62,978 nt of DNA from Lentzea sp. NBRC 105346 (GTDB lineage: Bacteria; Actinomycetota; Actinomycetes; Mycobacteriales; Pseudonocardiaceae), in NCBI RefSeq assembly GCF_030269605.1, contig NZ_BSTQ01000010.1:249497-312474 (forward strand), read 5' to 3'. The position numbers were made by a program, and so were the translations under genes. Under the pieces are notes generated by a model, which saw nothing but the letters and a program-made list of their open reading frames with translations, made no database searches and had not been told where the DNA came from. Every line of letters starts with the position of its first letter. The first letter of the stretch is position 1. Below are positions 62,849-62,978 of the stretch, one piece after another.

Positions 62849-62968
62849 GTTCGGCGGCGACCTACTCTCCCACACCGTCACCAGTGCAGTACCATCGGCG
62901 CAGAAGGGCTTAACTACCGGGTTCGGAATGGGACCGGGTGTTTCCCCAACGCTATAACCACCGAAACA
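62849..62968 (-). rRNA. rrf: 5S ribosomal RNA
   Basis: The reverse complement reads TTTCGGTGGTTATAGCGTTG, followed by GGGAAACACCCGGTCCCATT at 62946-62927, then the AACCCGGTAGTTAAGCC loop and GGGAGAGTAGGTCGCCGCCG at the 3' end: a typical actinobacterial 5S of about 120 nt. It is preceded on its own strand by bases outside the window, where 23S rRNA is expected. Confidence 0.96.
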
Positions 62969-62978
62969 CTATGGAATT

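Noticed and set aside
1..62978. CRISPR arrays, insertion sequences and transposases
   Set aside because: No regularly spaced short repeats and no transposase-like or terminal inverted repeat structure were seen.
1..62978. tRNA genes
   Set aside because: No intergenic region showed a convincing cloverleaf with a GGTTCGA-type T loop; a dedicated scan would be needed to exclude them.

Overview
The window is high-GC actinomycete chromosome, probably Pseudonocardiales (Lentzea/Saccharothrix type). This rests on strong GC3 bias, many GTG starts, 4-nt ATGA/GTGA gene overlaps, a coproporphyrin-type haem cluster (hemE, hemY-type oxidase, hemQ) divergent from a DUF3000 gene, an RNase D with HRDC region, and a 5S rRNA of actinobacterial type at the right edge. 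The genus is an inference.

0-10 kb: the duplicated 3' tail of an unknown gene, then three tandem paralogous secreted subtilases (S8), each with an intact Asp/His/Ser triad, closed by long perfect or near-perfect hairpins. 10-21 kb: haem genes; a DUF3000 gene; a LuxR regulator with an atypical receiver; a translationally coupled oxidative operon (P450, NAD-dependent SDR, Rieske oxygenase, second P450); a membrane dipeptidase; and a canonical NarL-type response regulator. 21-30 kb: RNase D coupled to a STAND/TPR ATPase; a MerR regulator divergent from a 7-TM protein plus an ABA4-like protein; and a fadA-fadB beta-oxidation pair behind two palindromic operators.

30-59 kb is accessory and rich in conflict genes. 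It holds a type VII secretion toxin locus (YbaB-like, EspC-like, WXG-type toxin and small partners), a divergent AAA regulator, and a complete type I Wadjet operon (jetABCD, 37.2-45.0 kb) whose SMC subunit JetC is cut by one in-frame TAG at codon 819. Next come a Phd/VapC toxin-antitoxin pair and two DUF72 paralogues flanking a secreted GH5 glycosidase and an arylamine N-acetyltransferase. A tight four-gene operon follows (50.9-57.2 kb): a Rad50-like ATPase with a CPVC hook, a small partner, an SbcD/YhaO-like phosphoesterase with an altered motif, and a YhaN-like SMC ATPase with a transmembrane hairpin. This operon is the best candidate for a poorly described DNA-processing or defence system. 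It is followed by an unknown gene with a duplicated tail and an XRE regulator carrying an inactivated ImmA/IrrE-type peptidase domain.

59-63 kb: a LysM protein, a HIRAN-type membrane protein, a decayed ECF sigma factor with its partner gene, a MazG-like pyrophosphohydrolase coupled to a LURP-one-like protein, a tiny membrane protein, and the 5S rRNA (minus strand) with its terminator, so an rRNA operon lies just beyond the right end.
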